Part shown: piece after piece, positions 7,838 through 15,514 of the stretch
Numbering within the stretch: the stretch's first letter is position 1
How the letters are laid out: each line of letters starts with the position of its first letter
From: an uncultured delta proteobacterium
GTDB taxonomy: Bacteria > UBA10199 > GCA-002796325 > 1-14-0-20-49-13
Length of the DNA stretch: 17,807 nucleotides
Direction: 5' to 3'
Assembly (NCBI GenBank): GCA_903868375.1
Contig: CAIPVD010000305.1
Coordinates: 1-17,807, forward strand
Position numbers and translations under genes: made by a program
The notes under the pieces: model-generated
Told to the model about the DNA's origin: nothing
Databases searched by the model: none
What the model saw: only the letters and a program-made list of their open reading frames with translations

Positions 7838-8839
7838 ATGCCTAAGTTAACTATATCAGATCTGGACAAAGAACTACGAGGTAAGAACCTTAGGCCCATA
7901 TATTTTATCTACGGGCCGGAAAGCTACCTTGCCGCCACGGCGCTCGCGCGCATTAAAGAAGCTGTCGCAAAGGTGAACGGCGAAGATGCCGAGCCCGACA
8001 GGTTTTCAGGTAAGGCGAATAAACCCGGAGATATTTTAGCATCTGCCGAAACGATGCCGATGTTCGCAAAGATGCGCTTAATAATCGTTAGCGAGGCGCA
8101 CGCCATAAAAGATGCCGAAAGCTTCGTTAAATATTTTGAAAGGCCTTCAAGGTCTTCAACGCTCGTCTTTGTCGCCGACAAGGCCGACGGTAGAACGAAA
8201 TTCTTTCAGGCGCTTTCCGAAAAGGGCGCGGCGATAGAATGCAAGCAGCTTTACGACGATAAAGTGCCGGACTGGGTCCGCATGGAGGCGCAGCGGCTTG
8301 GCAAGAGCGTCTCTATGGAGGCGTGCAGGCTTATAGCGGAACTCGTTGGAAATAATATGGGAGAACTTGCCGGTGCGCTTGAAAAGATCATTCTCTTCAT
8401 CGGCGATAAAAAGGTAATCGAGGCAGATGATGTCGATGTTGTGCTGACCGAAACCGGCAGAAAAGAGGCATTTGCTTTTGCCGATGCCGTCGGCAAAAAA
8501 GATATCTCCAAGGCTATACATATTCTGGATAGGTTGCTCGAGTTCGGCGAGAACGAAGTGATGGTGCTTTCCCTTCTTGCCCGTCATTGGCGGATACTTT
8601 CAAAGGCGAAGTCGGCGATGGGAAAGGGCGGCTCAATTGACAGAAGTTCGCTTGCCAAGATACTGGGGGTCAATCCGTTCTTTATGGACGGATACTTGGG
8701 CCAGGTAAAGCTTTTCACCCCGCGCGAATTGAAAGACGGCTTTAAAAGATTATACCTAACCGATAAGATGCTCAAATCTTCCAAAGTACCCAAAAAAGTT
8801 CTTCTTCAAAAATGTGTCAGGGAACTAATTGTGAAATGA
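7838..8839 (+). CDS. holA: DNA polymerase III subunit delta (clamp-loader subunit)
   Basis: A 333-residue HolA-type protein. The N-terminal RecA-like fold carries the family signature PIYFIYGPESYL with a run of basic and acidic helices. The middle contains SEAHAIKD and VADKADGRTKF in the position of the former Walker B/sensor region. The C-terminal helical collar includes LARHWRILSKAK and a final KVPKKVLLQKCV helix. Delta opens the beta sliding clamp and is part of the gamma/tau complex. The ATG at 7838 is chosen over a TTG at 7814 because the latter lies inside leuS and adds the implausible WWDEPET; the gap to leuS is 10 bases. In many proteobacteria lptE sits between leuS and holA, but it is absent here. 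The last 15 bases overlap, on the opposite strand, the end of the transglutaminase-like gene. Confidence 0.9.
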   Translation: MPKLTISDLDKELRGKNLRPIYFIYGPESYLAATALARIKEAVAKVNGEDAEPDRFSGKANKPGDILASAETMPMFAKMRLIIVSEAHAIKDAESFVKYFERPSRSSTLVFVADKADGRTKFFQALSEKGAAIECKQLYDDKVPDWVRMEAQRLGKSVSMEACRLIAELVGNNMGELAGALEKIILFIGDKKVIEADDVDVVLTETGRKEAFAFADAVGKKDISKAIHILDRLLEFGENEVMVLSLLARHWRILSKAKSAMGKGGSIDRSSLAKILGVNPFFMDGYLGQVKLFTPRELKDGFKRLYLTDKMLKSSKVPKKVLLQKCVRELIVK

Positions 8840-11206
8840 CTGGCGGAGCTTTGCTAATAACTTATTTTTATAATCTTCTGCAACGTTTTCGGAATATAAT
8901 GTGTTGCTGACTTTGCTTCCCTCAATCGTTGATACCCAATTAACATGGCCCTTTTCGAGCTGCAGTGAATGAGTTCCTTCAGGTGGCGGGTCTTTCACTA
9001 TCGAACTGGCCATGACCGCTAGCTTGGCCGCAATCTCTGGTGTCCAATCTGTATGTGCCGCTACGGAAACCGTGACGTTATAGGGTTTAAGCAAATCATT
9101 GGCATCTTTTATATTGCTTTGCATCTCAAGCCTGCTGCCATTTGCTTTGACGAGCCACGCGACAATAGCCTCCTTGTCAAGGTTGTCAGGTATCGCAATT
9201 CTTCCATTGCCTGTTATAGCCGGAGCATTGGGAGCATATTGTGGGTCTATAATATACAATTCTATTGTGTTATCGCCAATGCCAAGGGCTTTGATCCTGT
9301 CATCACTCAAAGCGACATTTAGATCCTTTATCATCATGCGAATATTTGAATTGTCAAGACCGTTCCATAGTACAGAATCGACACCGCGAACTAAAGGGTG
9401 CGCTTGTTCGATCCCATGAAACAACATAAAACGTTCGATACGAGAACTTATCTGATCATATTTATTATTTTGGGCCTTTGTCATATCTCTATCTATCTTT
9501 GCGAACGCTTTATCTAGAATATCTTGATCTCGTATGGCTATGGGATATGGGTTTCCTGTCGATGTACGAACTGTGCTGCCATTGCCGTCGTGGATGACTA
9601 TTACGCGGTATCTATATTTATATTCGGGCATGGATCCGAAGAACTCATCTATGCCATTCATCAGTTTCGACCAAGTTTCGTTGTCATTGTTCTGGTTCAC
9701 GTATCCGGTTATATCGAATACGCAGCGATATTTACTGGTGATATCCTGCCATCGTTGCCTTAGTGCGTATCGCTGCGATATCTTTCCTTTGATGGTATCG
9801 GCGTCATCGCTTACAAGTATAGCGACAGTATCGAGCGAGCCCGAAATCTTTTCTTCATGTGGCCAGATCCTTAAGTTCAAGCCTTTAAGTGAAGCGGGGT
9901 CTATTTCTTGCAATATAGGACCAAGTTGTTTAACGAATGCTAGCGCATCTTCATTCTTTGCACATACGCGTTTCGTATCCGTAGCCCCTCGTATGCAATC
10001 TACCGAAACCACCATATGATATTGCCGTCCAAGCGCATTCTGAACATTGACCATCTCTTTATAGATCCCTTCGGGCTTGAAAGATTCGGGTGCCTGCGGT
10101 CTTTCTTTGATGTTGCATTTACTGATAAGCTCTGCGGCCTTCGGATCGTTTATTCTTTTTAGGATGCCAGCAGCAATAAACGCCATCTGCCAGTTATCTT
10201 TTTCATTCACTGGCCATTTGCTAAAAAAGTCGGTTGTTATATCTATTGCAAGCTTTTCATCTTCTTTGCCTAGGAATACTTTTTGGGATAGCTCGAACAA
10301 TATCTCGCCAGCAAATGCGGTTGTAGAAACGCCGTCCGGAGCATTCTTGTAATCTTTTGTATATTCGGTGATCAGGTCCTCTGGCTTTAGAAGGCTAAAG
10401 GCCTGGAATCGCCTAACAATGGAATTCAAGCGATTGAAAGTGTAGTCAAGTTTATGAAGGTCGTTATCGTTAGTTAGATCTGCATGATCTCTGTCTGCCC
10501 ATGTTGGGTCGGTAACTATAGCATGGACTTTATCTCCTTCGATAGTTACGAAGCTGTTCCATGCATGAAAATCAACGAAGCCCGGGACGTTTTTTGAATT
10601 CCAGTTTTCAAAGCCGCTTATCACGCAAAACGTTGTATTTAACTTCGACCTGTTCGCGTCTTGCATTGCCTTTAGCGTTTCAAATAGCGCAAAGGCAGTT
10701 TCCGCGTAATTTCTGCATACGCCGTTCCCTTCATCGCTCGATTCGGTAGTAAGCAAGATTTCCACCGGTATCGCATCGTTCATTTGCTGGACGTTATCGC
10801 CGGATTTTCCTTCTACCTGTCCGCCAAGCCGCGATATGTTCGTTTGAAGATGCGAATATTGAAGCTTTTCTATAGTTATCTGGTTTGTCAGAAGGACCGC
10901 TTGTCTAGGAGTTAGTGCATGTATGTCGGTTATTCCTAACTTTGCGAGAGTACCTGGATTTTGTTTTGCATACGTTTCTATGAACGCCTGAATCTTTAAA
11001 AGACCTTCATTTAATGGAGTAGTGCGGTCATCTAGCAATAAGCTCGTTGCAAATCCTAGAAGAGGCGCGTCGCCCACGATGCCGGCTAGTTTTAAAGATG
11101 CAAGATCTGTATTTTGGCCGTCATTTACTTGAGGATCGAAGTCCTGCAGCGAATTGAATTCGAGCGTTAGCCCGTTAGTTAGTTTTAGATCGGTAGAAAA
11201 ACCCAT
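8825..11206 (-). CDS. Large protein with transglutaminase-like (Cys-His-Asp) domain
   Basis: A 793-residue protein with no visible signal peptide or membrane helix. Residues about 140-240 carry a transglutaminase/papain-like core: GVCRNYAETAF (C164), a strand with FHAWNSF (H214), and VTDPTWAD (D233). These have the spacing and flanking residues of the classic C...HAW...DPT triad. Proteins with this core act as cross-linking enzymes, amidases or cysteine peptidases, so the reaction cannot be chosen from sequence. The first 140 residues look like a family-specific helical domain. Residues about 290-360 are helical. The remaining half (about 370-793) is mixed alpha/beta and may hold two related units (near 420-500 and 630-720), each with a strand-rich segment and a D-rich helix; I do not recognise it. 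The ATG at 11206 has no good ribosome binding site. Downstream it ends 15 bases inside holA on the opposite strand. Confidence 0.72.
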   Translation of the reverse strand: MGFSTDLKLTNGLTLEFNSLQDFDPQVNDGQNTDLASLKLAGIVGDAPLLGFATSLLLDDRTTPLNEGLLKIQAFIETYAKQNPGTLAKLGITDIHALTPRQAVLLTNQITIEKLQYSHLQTNISRLGGQVEGKSGDNVQQMNDAIPVEILLTTESSDEGNGVCRNYAETAFALFETLKAMQDANRSKLNTTFCVISGFENWNSKNVPGFVDFHAWNSFVTIEGDKVHAIVTDPTWADRDHADLTNDNDLHKLDYTFNRLNSIVRRFQAFSLLKPEDLITEYTKDYKNAPDGVSTTAFAGEILFELSQKVFLGKEDEKLAIDITTDFFSKWPVNEKDNWQMAFIAAGILKRINDPKAAELISKCNIKERPQAPESFKPEGIYKEMVNVQNALGRQYHMVVSVDCIRGATDTKRVCAKNEDALAFVKQLGPILQEIDPASLKGLNLRIWPHEEKISGSLDTVAILVSDDADTIKGKISQRYALRQRWQDITSKYRCVFDITGYVNQNNDNETWSKLMNGIDEFFGSMPEYKYRYRVIVIHDGNGSTVRTSTGNPYPIAIRDQDILDKAFAKIDRDMTKAQNNKYDQISSRIERFMLFHGIEQAHPLVRGVDSVLWNGLDNSNIRMMIKDLNVALSDDRIKALGIGDNTIELYIIDPQYAPNAPAITGNGRIAIPDNLDKEAIVAWLVKANGSRLEMQSNIKDANDLLKPYNVTVSVAAHTDWTPEIAAKLAVMASSIVKDPPPEGTHSLQLEKGHVNWVSTIEGSKVSNTLYSENVAEDYKNKLLAKLRQSFHN

Positions 11207-11314
11207 TCATAACTATTATCGGCTGGAGATATAGCGAAAGTTGCTAAAGAAAGTGGATAAAAAAGATGCACTAAACCCCTAAAATACCAAATGATTTTTA
11301 AATGGGAATGATGC

Positions 11315-11608
11315 TTATAACTGGTTTACAGCAAGTGTCAGCCTTGAAATATATCTGGAAGCGGTCCTTTCGTGGACGGCGTTCTTCGTTGCTGTCTTTG
11401 CGATAACGGGAATAGCTGCCTTTAAAGCGGCTTGCGCTGCGGCTTTATCCTTTGCGGCAACTGCCGTGCGAACCTTTTTCATTGCGGTGCGCATTTGGCT
11501 TGCGTTGCTAATATTACGAGCGTTACGCTTTGCGTCCTGACGAGCGCGTTTTTGTGCGCTTGGGTGACGGCCCGACTTCATCTTCTTTTGAATTCTTGCA
11601 TCTGCCAT
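11315..11608 (-). CDS. rpsT: 30S ribosomal protein S20
   Basis: A 97-residue, strongly basic, Ala/Lys/Arg-rich helical protein. It has the S20 pattern of a lysine-rich N-terminus, SAQKRARQDAKRNARN, a long second helix (MRTAMKKVRTAVAAKDKAAA) and the C-terminal KNAVHERTASRYISRL. The last block corresponds to the family's K(G)-x-(I/V)-H-(K/R)-N-x-A-x-R-x-x-S-R-L motif, with small substitutions such as E for N. S20 binds 16S rRNA early in 30S assembly. The start is supported by a GAGGAA-type ribosome binding site at 11614-11620. A TTGACA-containing promoter (11647-11675) lies in the short gap to the HEAT-repeat gene. It sits between two long genes of unknown function on the same strand. Confidence 0.95.
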   Translation of the reverse strand: MADARIQKKMKSGRHPSAQKRARQDAKRNARNISNASQMRTAMKKVRTAVAAKDKAAAQAALKAAIPVIAKTATKNAVHERTASRYISRLTLAVNQL

Positions 11609-11613
11609 AATTT

Positions 11614-11620
11614 ATTCCTC
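11614..11620 (-). promoter_or_regulatory. Ribosome binding site of rpsT
   Basis: Minus-strand GAGGAAT lies about 5 bases before the ATG at 11608. It is a clear Shine-Dalgarno, in line with a highly expressed ribosomal protein gene. Confidence 0.7.
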
Positions 11621-11646
11621 TTTTTTGTCTGTTCTAATGCGAGCGC

Positions 11647-11675
11647 TGCCTAACATGAGGTGGAAACAATGTCAA
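11647..11675 (-). promoter_or_regulatory. Probable sigma-70-type promoter of rpsT
   Basis: On the minus strand a perfect -35 box TTGACA (11670-11675) is followed after 17 bases by TAGGCA (11647-11652). That weak -10 box is preceded by TG one base upstream, giving an extended -10 shape (TGTTAGGCA). Transcription would start near 11640, about 30 bases before the rpsT start codon. This would let rpsT be expressed independently of the HEAT-repeat gene upstream. Confidence 0.45.
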
Positions 11676-11690
11676 ATCCTAAATCCCAAG

Positions 11691-13094
11691 CTAAAAACGG
11701 GCCGCTTTGATCTGATTGAAGCAGGTCGCAAAGTTTACAGAGCACAGTTCTGCTAATTTCTTCATCTTCACGTCTCCAGTATCTTTGTCGTTGTCTTTGA
11801 TGTTCGCTATGAGGAGGCGTATCGCAGCTACAGAAGCAAAAGCCTCTGTGATATGTTCGACCGTGTTTTTCCTTACATCGGGATATAAACTCTTTAGGCC
11901 TTGCATGACGAGATCCGGCCCGCATTTGGAAATGGCGCTGCCGTAAATTTCGGAACGCAGCGACCAATCATCGTTCTTTAATAATCCGGATACTGTCTTG
12001 CTGGTGTTACCATCTAAGCAAGATTTGCTGGCGATCTGGTAGATTGCACTTGCCGCGGACTCCCTGACCGGTGCTTTTGGATCTTTGAGAAGTTGTTCAA
12101 GTGCCCGAACAGCCCCTTCACCAAATGTCGCCATGGCGGAGGTGGCAACATCTCTTATGTCGTTGTTATCATCTTGCATCGACATGGTTAGAAAAGCGAT
12201 CGCTGCCGGATTCTTATTATTTCCAAGGGCTCTTATGGCGTTGGACCGGATCACTTGATTTTTTTCCGTTGGTAGTGACCAGGCGGCGACAGCCTTGAAT
12301 CCTGCATCTCCAAATTTATTGATCATGGTGTCAATTGCCATTTGAGAATCGATGGGGGAACCCTTTTCCCAGCTGAAATGTTCAACTGTGAAGTGAAGAA
12401 TCGCTAACGCGCTTTGCTCTTCTGTAGCGAGTACGGGTATGTTCATGTTCGCGATCTTTTTATCCATGAGCGATATTGCCAATTTTTGGGCCGAAATCAA
12501 TATGTCCCTCGGACCTTCATTGAAAAGTCCGATGTGATTCCAATCTATCTTGTATAGTACCGCTTCTACATCTCCGAGCGCATCTGTGGCCCCCATCTTT
12601 GAGAGTGATTGTATTGCGGATGCCACCACTCGAGGGTCATCGTCTCCGAGTCTTTTTCTTAGATACTCTTCTGCATGTGGTTTGTCCAAAAATCGCGAGA
12701 AGAGCGTCGTTGCCGCGAGCCTTGTTTCTGGAACGTCGCTTTCAAGATAGCTCGCTATTACGTTGTACTGTATGAGATTGGTGCCGGCGCTGACGTTGTT
12801 TAGAATAGCCATTGACTTAGAATAATTACAATTATTGGTATTGTTATCATTGCAAAAGGCAAGAGACCTAACCCATGCGGGCAATGTTTGAAATTTGATC
12901 GTAAAGTATTCTGGGGAGTCAGTCGTAAAACCAGACTGATTGGTGACATCTTCAATTGCTTCGGGATCTAAATTGAGCAGGGCCGTATTCAGGTTTTCGC
13001 AGAATTTGTTATCAAAACCTGCATCAACACATGCCGACGTTTCCTTTTCTAGCGGCATCCACTCTGTTAATTTTTTTACGCTACCATTTGTCAT
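11691..13094 (-). CDS. HEAT-repeat protein of unknown function
   Basis: A 467-residue, almost wholly helical protein built from HEAT/PBS-lyase-type repeats. Recognisable units include ETRLAATTLFSRFL, DPRVVASAIQSLSKMGA, VIRSNAIRALGNNKNPAAI, NDIRDVATSAMATFGEGAV, KAPVRESAASAIYQIAS and WSLRSEIYGSAISKCG, each an alpha hairpin with the usual D-x-x-VR-x-x-A pattern. HEAT solenoids are protein-interaction scaffolds and carry no catalytic signature. The N-terminal 100 residues are not clearly repeat-like and contain several Cys and Asn residues (CNDNNTNNC). There is no signal peptide or membrane segment. The ATG at 13094 is preferred over an in-frame codon at 13154 because a GAGGTA ribosome binding site lies just before it. 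It lies upstream of rpsT and the transglutaminase-like gene on the same strand and diverges from murJ. No partner can be named. Confidence 0.75.
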   Translation of the reverse strand: MTNGSVKKLTEWMPLEKETSACVDAGFDNKFCENLNTALLNLDPEAIEDVTNQSGFTTDSPEYFTIKFQTLPAWVRSLAFCNDNNTNNCNYSKSMAILNNVSAGTNLIQYNVIASYLESDVPETRLAATTLFSRFLDKPHAEEYLRKRLGDDDPRVVASAIQSLSKMGATDALGDVEAVLYKIDWNHIGLFNEGPRDILISAQKLAISLMDKKIANMNIPVLATEEQSALAILHFTVEHFSWEKGSPIDSQMAIDTMINKFGDAGFKAVAAWSLPTEKNQVIRSNAIRALGNNKNPAAIAFLTMSMQDDNNDIRDVATSAMATFGEGAVRALEQLLKDPKAPVRESAASAIYQIASKSCLDGNTSKTVSGLLKNDDWSLRSEIYGSAISKCGPDLVMQGLKSLYPDVRKNTVEHITEAFASVAAIRLLIANIKDNDKDTGDVKMKKLAELCSVNFATCFNQIKAARF

Positions 13095-13097
13095 ATC

Positions 13098-13103
13098 TAC
13101 CTC
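13098..13103 (-). promoter_or_regulatory. Ribosome binding site that fixes the HEAT-repeat gene start
   Basis: Minus-strand GAGGTA lies 3 to 4 bases before the ATG at 13094. No comparable site precedes the longer alternative start at 13154, so the shorter N-terminus is favoured. Confidence 0.55.
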
Positions 13104-13129
13104 GTTATTAATTATGCGGAAATTACAAT

Positions 13130-13159
13130 TTGCAAACTCGCGCGTTATTCGCATAAAAT
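13130..13159 (+). promoter_or_regulatory. Possible promoter of murJ
   Basis: TTGCAA (13130-13135) and TAAAAT (13154-13159) are separated by 18 bases on the plus strand, each close to a sigma-70 box. Transcription would begin near 13166, leaving a leader of about 78 bases before murJ. The element also overlaps the upstream region of the divergent HEAT-repeat gene, whose own promoter I cannot place with confidence. Confidence 0.35.
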
Positions 13160-13243
13160 GCCCATTATTGCAAGTACATTTATACGCCTAAGTTTCTCGT
13201 GGATTTTTGAAGAGAGATGTGAACATATTGCGGCTCTTAAATC

Positions 13244-14806
13244 ATGAGTGAACACCACAATATTTCACGCAGGGCCGGAATCTTCGGATTTTACACGCTA
13301 ATTAGCCGCATCTTGGGGCTGGTGCGCGATTCCGTTATAGCCTATTTCTTCGGCACCAAGGCCGCCGCCGATGCATTTTACGTTGCCTTCCGCATTCCAA
13401 ACCTGCTCCGAAGGTTACTTGCCGAAGGTTCGCTTACAATGGCATTCGTGCCTGTATTTACGGAGTACTTAAGGCAATCGAGGGAAGAGGGGAAGCGCGT
13501 TGCCGATATAGTTTTCACATATCTATCGATACTTTTAACAGTGCTGACACTTTGCGGGATACTTTTTGCACCACAGATCGTCAAGATCATTGCCTACGGC
13601 TTCGAAGGCTCGCCTGAAAAGTTCGAGCTGACGGTTTATCTTACAAGGATAATGTTCCCGTACATTTTTCTGGTAAGTCTCATGGCGCTGGCGATGGGAG
13701 TTCTCAATACGTTGAAAATTTTCGGAGCGCCTGCAGCTTCGCCGATACTTTTGAACTTGGGGATAATCGCTGGCGCTGCCGTTTTTTCCAGATGGACGGG
13801 GCAACCGACTGCTGGTTTGGCACTTGGCGTGATAATTGGCGGCGTTCTGCAATTGGCGCTGCAGATACCGTGGCTCGCGCGCGAAGGGATGCTGCCCAAG
13901 TTCAATTTTAACTATCATCATCCAGGGTTAAAGCGAATCGGCCTTATCATGATACCGTCCGTTTATGGCGGTGCGGTCTATCAGATAAACGTGCTTGTAA
14001 TAACACTTCTTGCATCGTTTTTGCCGAGTGGAAGTATCTCTTATCTTTGGTACGCTGATCGCGTGAACGAATTCCCGCTGGGCCTTTTTGCGGTGGCTAT
14101 TGCAACTGCATCGCTTCCGACACTTTCTGATCACGCAGCGGACAAAAATCACGAGGCGTTCAAAGAAACGTTGAACTACAGCTTGCGAATTGCGTGGACC
14201 GAATCTATTCCCGCAATGTTTGGCCTGCTTCTGTTCGCCGAGCCTATCGTTCGTCTTTTATTCCAGCGCGGAGTTTTTTCCGCCGAGTCGACCGCAGGCA
14301 CCGTTGGCGCGCTGCGCATGTTCGCGATAGGAATTCCATTTATAACCGGCGTTCGAAATATCGTACCGGCGTTCTATGCGATGAAAGATGCAAAGACGCC
14401 TGTTTATATCGCTACAGTTGCGCTATTTGTTAACGCCGGATTGTCTTTCATCCTAATGGGGCCGCTGCTTCACAGAGGCCTTGCTCTATCGATGGCAATA
14501 GCATCTGCCGTTAATTTTGTGCTTCTTGCATTTGCGTTCAGGCGAAAGATGGGGCTATTTGGAGGTAGAAAAGTTGCAAAGAGCGCCGCACGATCTGTAC
14601 TTGCAAGCCCCGGCATCGTTGCCGTCTATATTATTTCAAGGCATGTCTTGGGGCTATTTGGCAGCGAAGTGCATGGATTAATTCTTGGCCTGCAACTCTT
14701 CGGCGTAATAATCGCGGCGATACTTGTATATCTCTTGCTCTTAAGCCTCGTTGCAAAAGAAGAGTTTGGACATTTTAAGAGTTTGGTAGTGAGAAAACTT
14801 GCTTAG
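13244..14806 (+). CDS. murJ: Lipid II flippase MurJ (MviN family)
   Basis: A 520-residue polytopic membrane protein of the MOP exporter superfamily, with about 14 predicted membrane segments as in MurJ. The N-terminus is diagnostic: RRAGIFGFYTLISRILGLVRD, then FGTKAAADAFYVAFRIPNLLRRLLAEGSL and AFVPVFTEY. These are the conserved helix 1-2 region and the basic/acidic residues that line the lipid II cavity. The later GLFAVAIATASLPTLSDHA and LFQRGVFSAEST stretches are also typical. It flips lipid II across the cytoplasmic membrane for peptidoglycan synthesis. An in-frame stop at 13238-13240 limits the start to the ATG at 13244; there is no evident ribosome binding site. It is a single-gene unit: the gene upstream is divergent and the one downstream is convergent, with only 22 bases between the two stop codons. 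Confidence 0.95.
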   Translation: MSEHHNISRRAGIFGFYTLISRILGLVRDSVIAYFFGTKAAADAFYVAFRIPNLLRRLLAEGSLTMAFVPVFTEYLRQSREEGKRVADIVFTYLSILLTVLTLCGILFAPQIVKIIAYGFEGSPEKFELTVYLTRIMFPYIFLVSLMALAMGVLNTLKIFGAPAASPILLNLGIIAGAAVFSRWTGQPTAGLALGVIIGGVLQLALQIPWLAREGMLPKFNFNYHHPGLKRIGLIMIPSVYGGAVYQINVLVITLLASFLPSGSISYLWYADRVNEFPLGLFAVAIATASLPTLSDHAADKNHEAFKETLNYSLRIAWTESIPAMFGLLLFAEPIVRLLFQRGVFSAESTAGTVGALRMFAIGIPFITGVRNIVPAFYAMKDAKTPVYIATVALFVNAGLSFILMGPLLHRGLALSMAIASAVNFVLLAFAFRRKMGLFGGRKVAKSAARSVLASPGIVAVYIISRHVLGLFGSEVHGLILGLQLFGVIIAAILVYLLLLSLVAKEEFGHFKSLVVRKLA

Positions 14807-14828
14807 GGATTCAAAAATGGTTTAATAA

Positions 14829-15206
14829 TTAGCGTGAATTCCCGCGTTCCATCAGTTTGATGTCGCGATCTAATTCTTTAAAAGCTTCATCGGCGCGTTT
14901 CTGTATCAATTCCGGAGATTCGCCAGCGCTACTCCAGAAAAACGATGTCGTATACGTATCAGTTCTATGGATGATCTTATTGCCATTAGCTGTCTTATGA
15001 TCTGCTATTTCAAATGAGTCCGGACCATCAACCATTGTCATTGCAGGTGTGCATGGAGCCTTGCACGAAATGTCAGATCTATGATCCGCTGCCTTGAAAG
15101 TATCTGCAGCGGCTAACCTGGTTAATTCTTCATCCGTTAGTGATGCTTGTGCCTTGCATTCATAATGAGCTCTTATTGATCTTAAATAGGCTGGGTTCAC
15201 CGCCAT
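14829..15206 (-). CDS. Hypothetical protein, 125 residues, no recognised family
   Basis: A real gene by its ribosome binding site: minus-strand AAGGAG about 7 bases before the ATG at 15206, followed by a clean frame to TAA at 14829-14831. I do not recognise the family. The N-terminal third is helical (AYLRSIRAHYECKAQASLTDEELTRL). The middle has three cysteines (C17, C48, C52) and a strand-like SFEIADHKTANGNKIIHRTDTYTTSFFW. The C-terminal 35 residues form a charged amphipathic helix (ESPELIQKRADEAFKELD). There is no signal peptide or membrane helix. It converges on murJ and is separated from the upstream operon by a probable terminator, so it should be transcribed on its own, although I see no strong promoter. 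Confidence 0.65.
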   Translation of the reverse strand: MAVNPAYLRSIRAHYECKAQASLTDEELTRLAAADTFKAADHRSDISCKAPCTPAMTMVDGPDSFEIADHKTANGNKIIHRTDTYTTSFFWSSAGESPELIQKRADEAFKELDRDIKLMERGNSR

Positions 15207-15260
15207 AAAAAACTCCTTCGTTATTTAGTTGCCCCTTCTATTCATATTATCGGCACGCCC

Positions 15261-15298
15261 AAGAAAAAGTTGCCTGTTTTTTTGAATAAAAATGCAAC
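15261..15298 (-). terminator. Probable intrinsic terminator of the photolyase-DUF6485 operon
   Basis: Read on the minus strand, GTTGC (15294-15298) pairs with GCAAC (15269-15273). Inside them, TTTTT and AAAAA segments close the hairpin around a short ATTC-type loop, and TTTTTCTT (15261-15268) follows immediately. It lies 10 bases past the stop of the DUF6485 gene, which marks the likely end of that operon. The A/T-rich upper stem makes it only moderately strong. Confidence 0.5.
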
Positions 15299-15307
15299 CA
15301 TTCGATA

Positions 15308-15514
15308 TTATAGCCTATTTTGTTGTGAGAATTTTATAAAACTTTTGATCGACCTATCGTAAGTTCTCTCTCCTTCTTTGGTGAAAAGGCAGCCGGGTAT
15401 CTCGCCCATGCGGTGGTGGTAGGCGATACATTCGCAGCAGGCGCCTTTACGAGGGCAGGGCTCATATGTGCAGGTGCATATCTTCTTGTTTTTATCCAAG
15501 TTGCAATTGGTCAT
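15308..15514 (-). CDS. DUF6485 family cysteine-rich small protein
   Basis: A 68-residue protein with eight cysteines (C4, C13, C15, C20, C26, C27, C29, C42). The pattern N-C-N-L-x-K-N...CTCTYEPC-x-RKG-x-CCECI-x-YH, then GEIPGCLF and ERTYDRSI-x-x-FI, is what I know as DUF6485, a family of small proteins of unknown function. The clustered Cys and His residues suggest a metal or iron-sulfur site, but this is inference. A GGAAGGAT-type ribosome binding site (complement of 15519-15526) precedes the ATG, which overlaps the stop of the upstream membrane-protein gene as ATGA (15511-15514), so the two are probably co-translated. It is the last gene before the terminator. Confidence 0.75.
   Translation of the reverse strand: MTNCNLDKNKKICTCTYEPCPRKGACCECIAYHHRMGEIPGCLFTKEGERTYDRSIKSFIKFSQQNRL

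Noticed and set aside
9534..10019. 161-codon plus-strand frame opposite the transglutaminase-like gene
   Set aside because: A shadow frame: no ribosome binding site and no coherent domain, while the minus-strand frame has catalytic motifs nearby and is unbroken over 2.3 kb.
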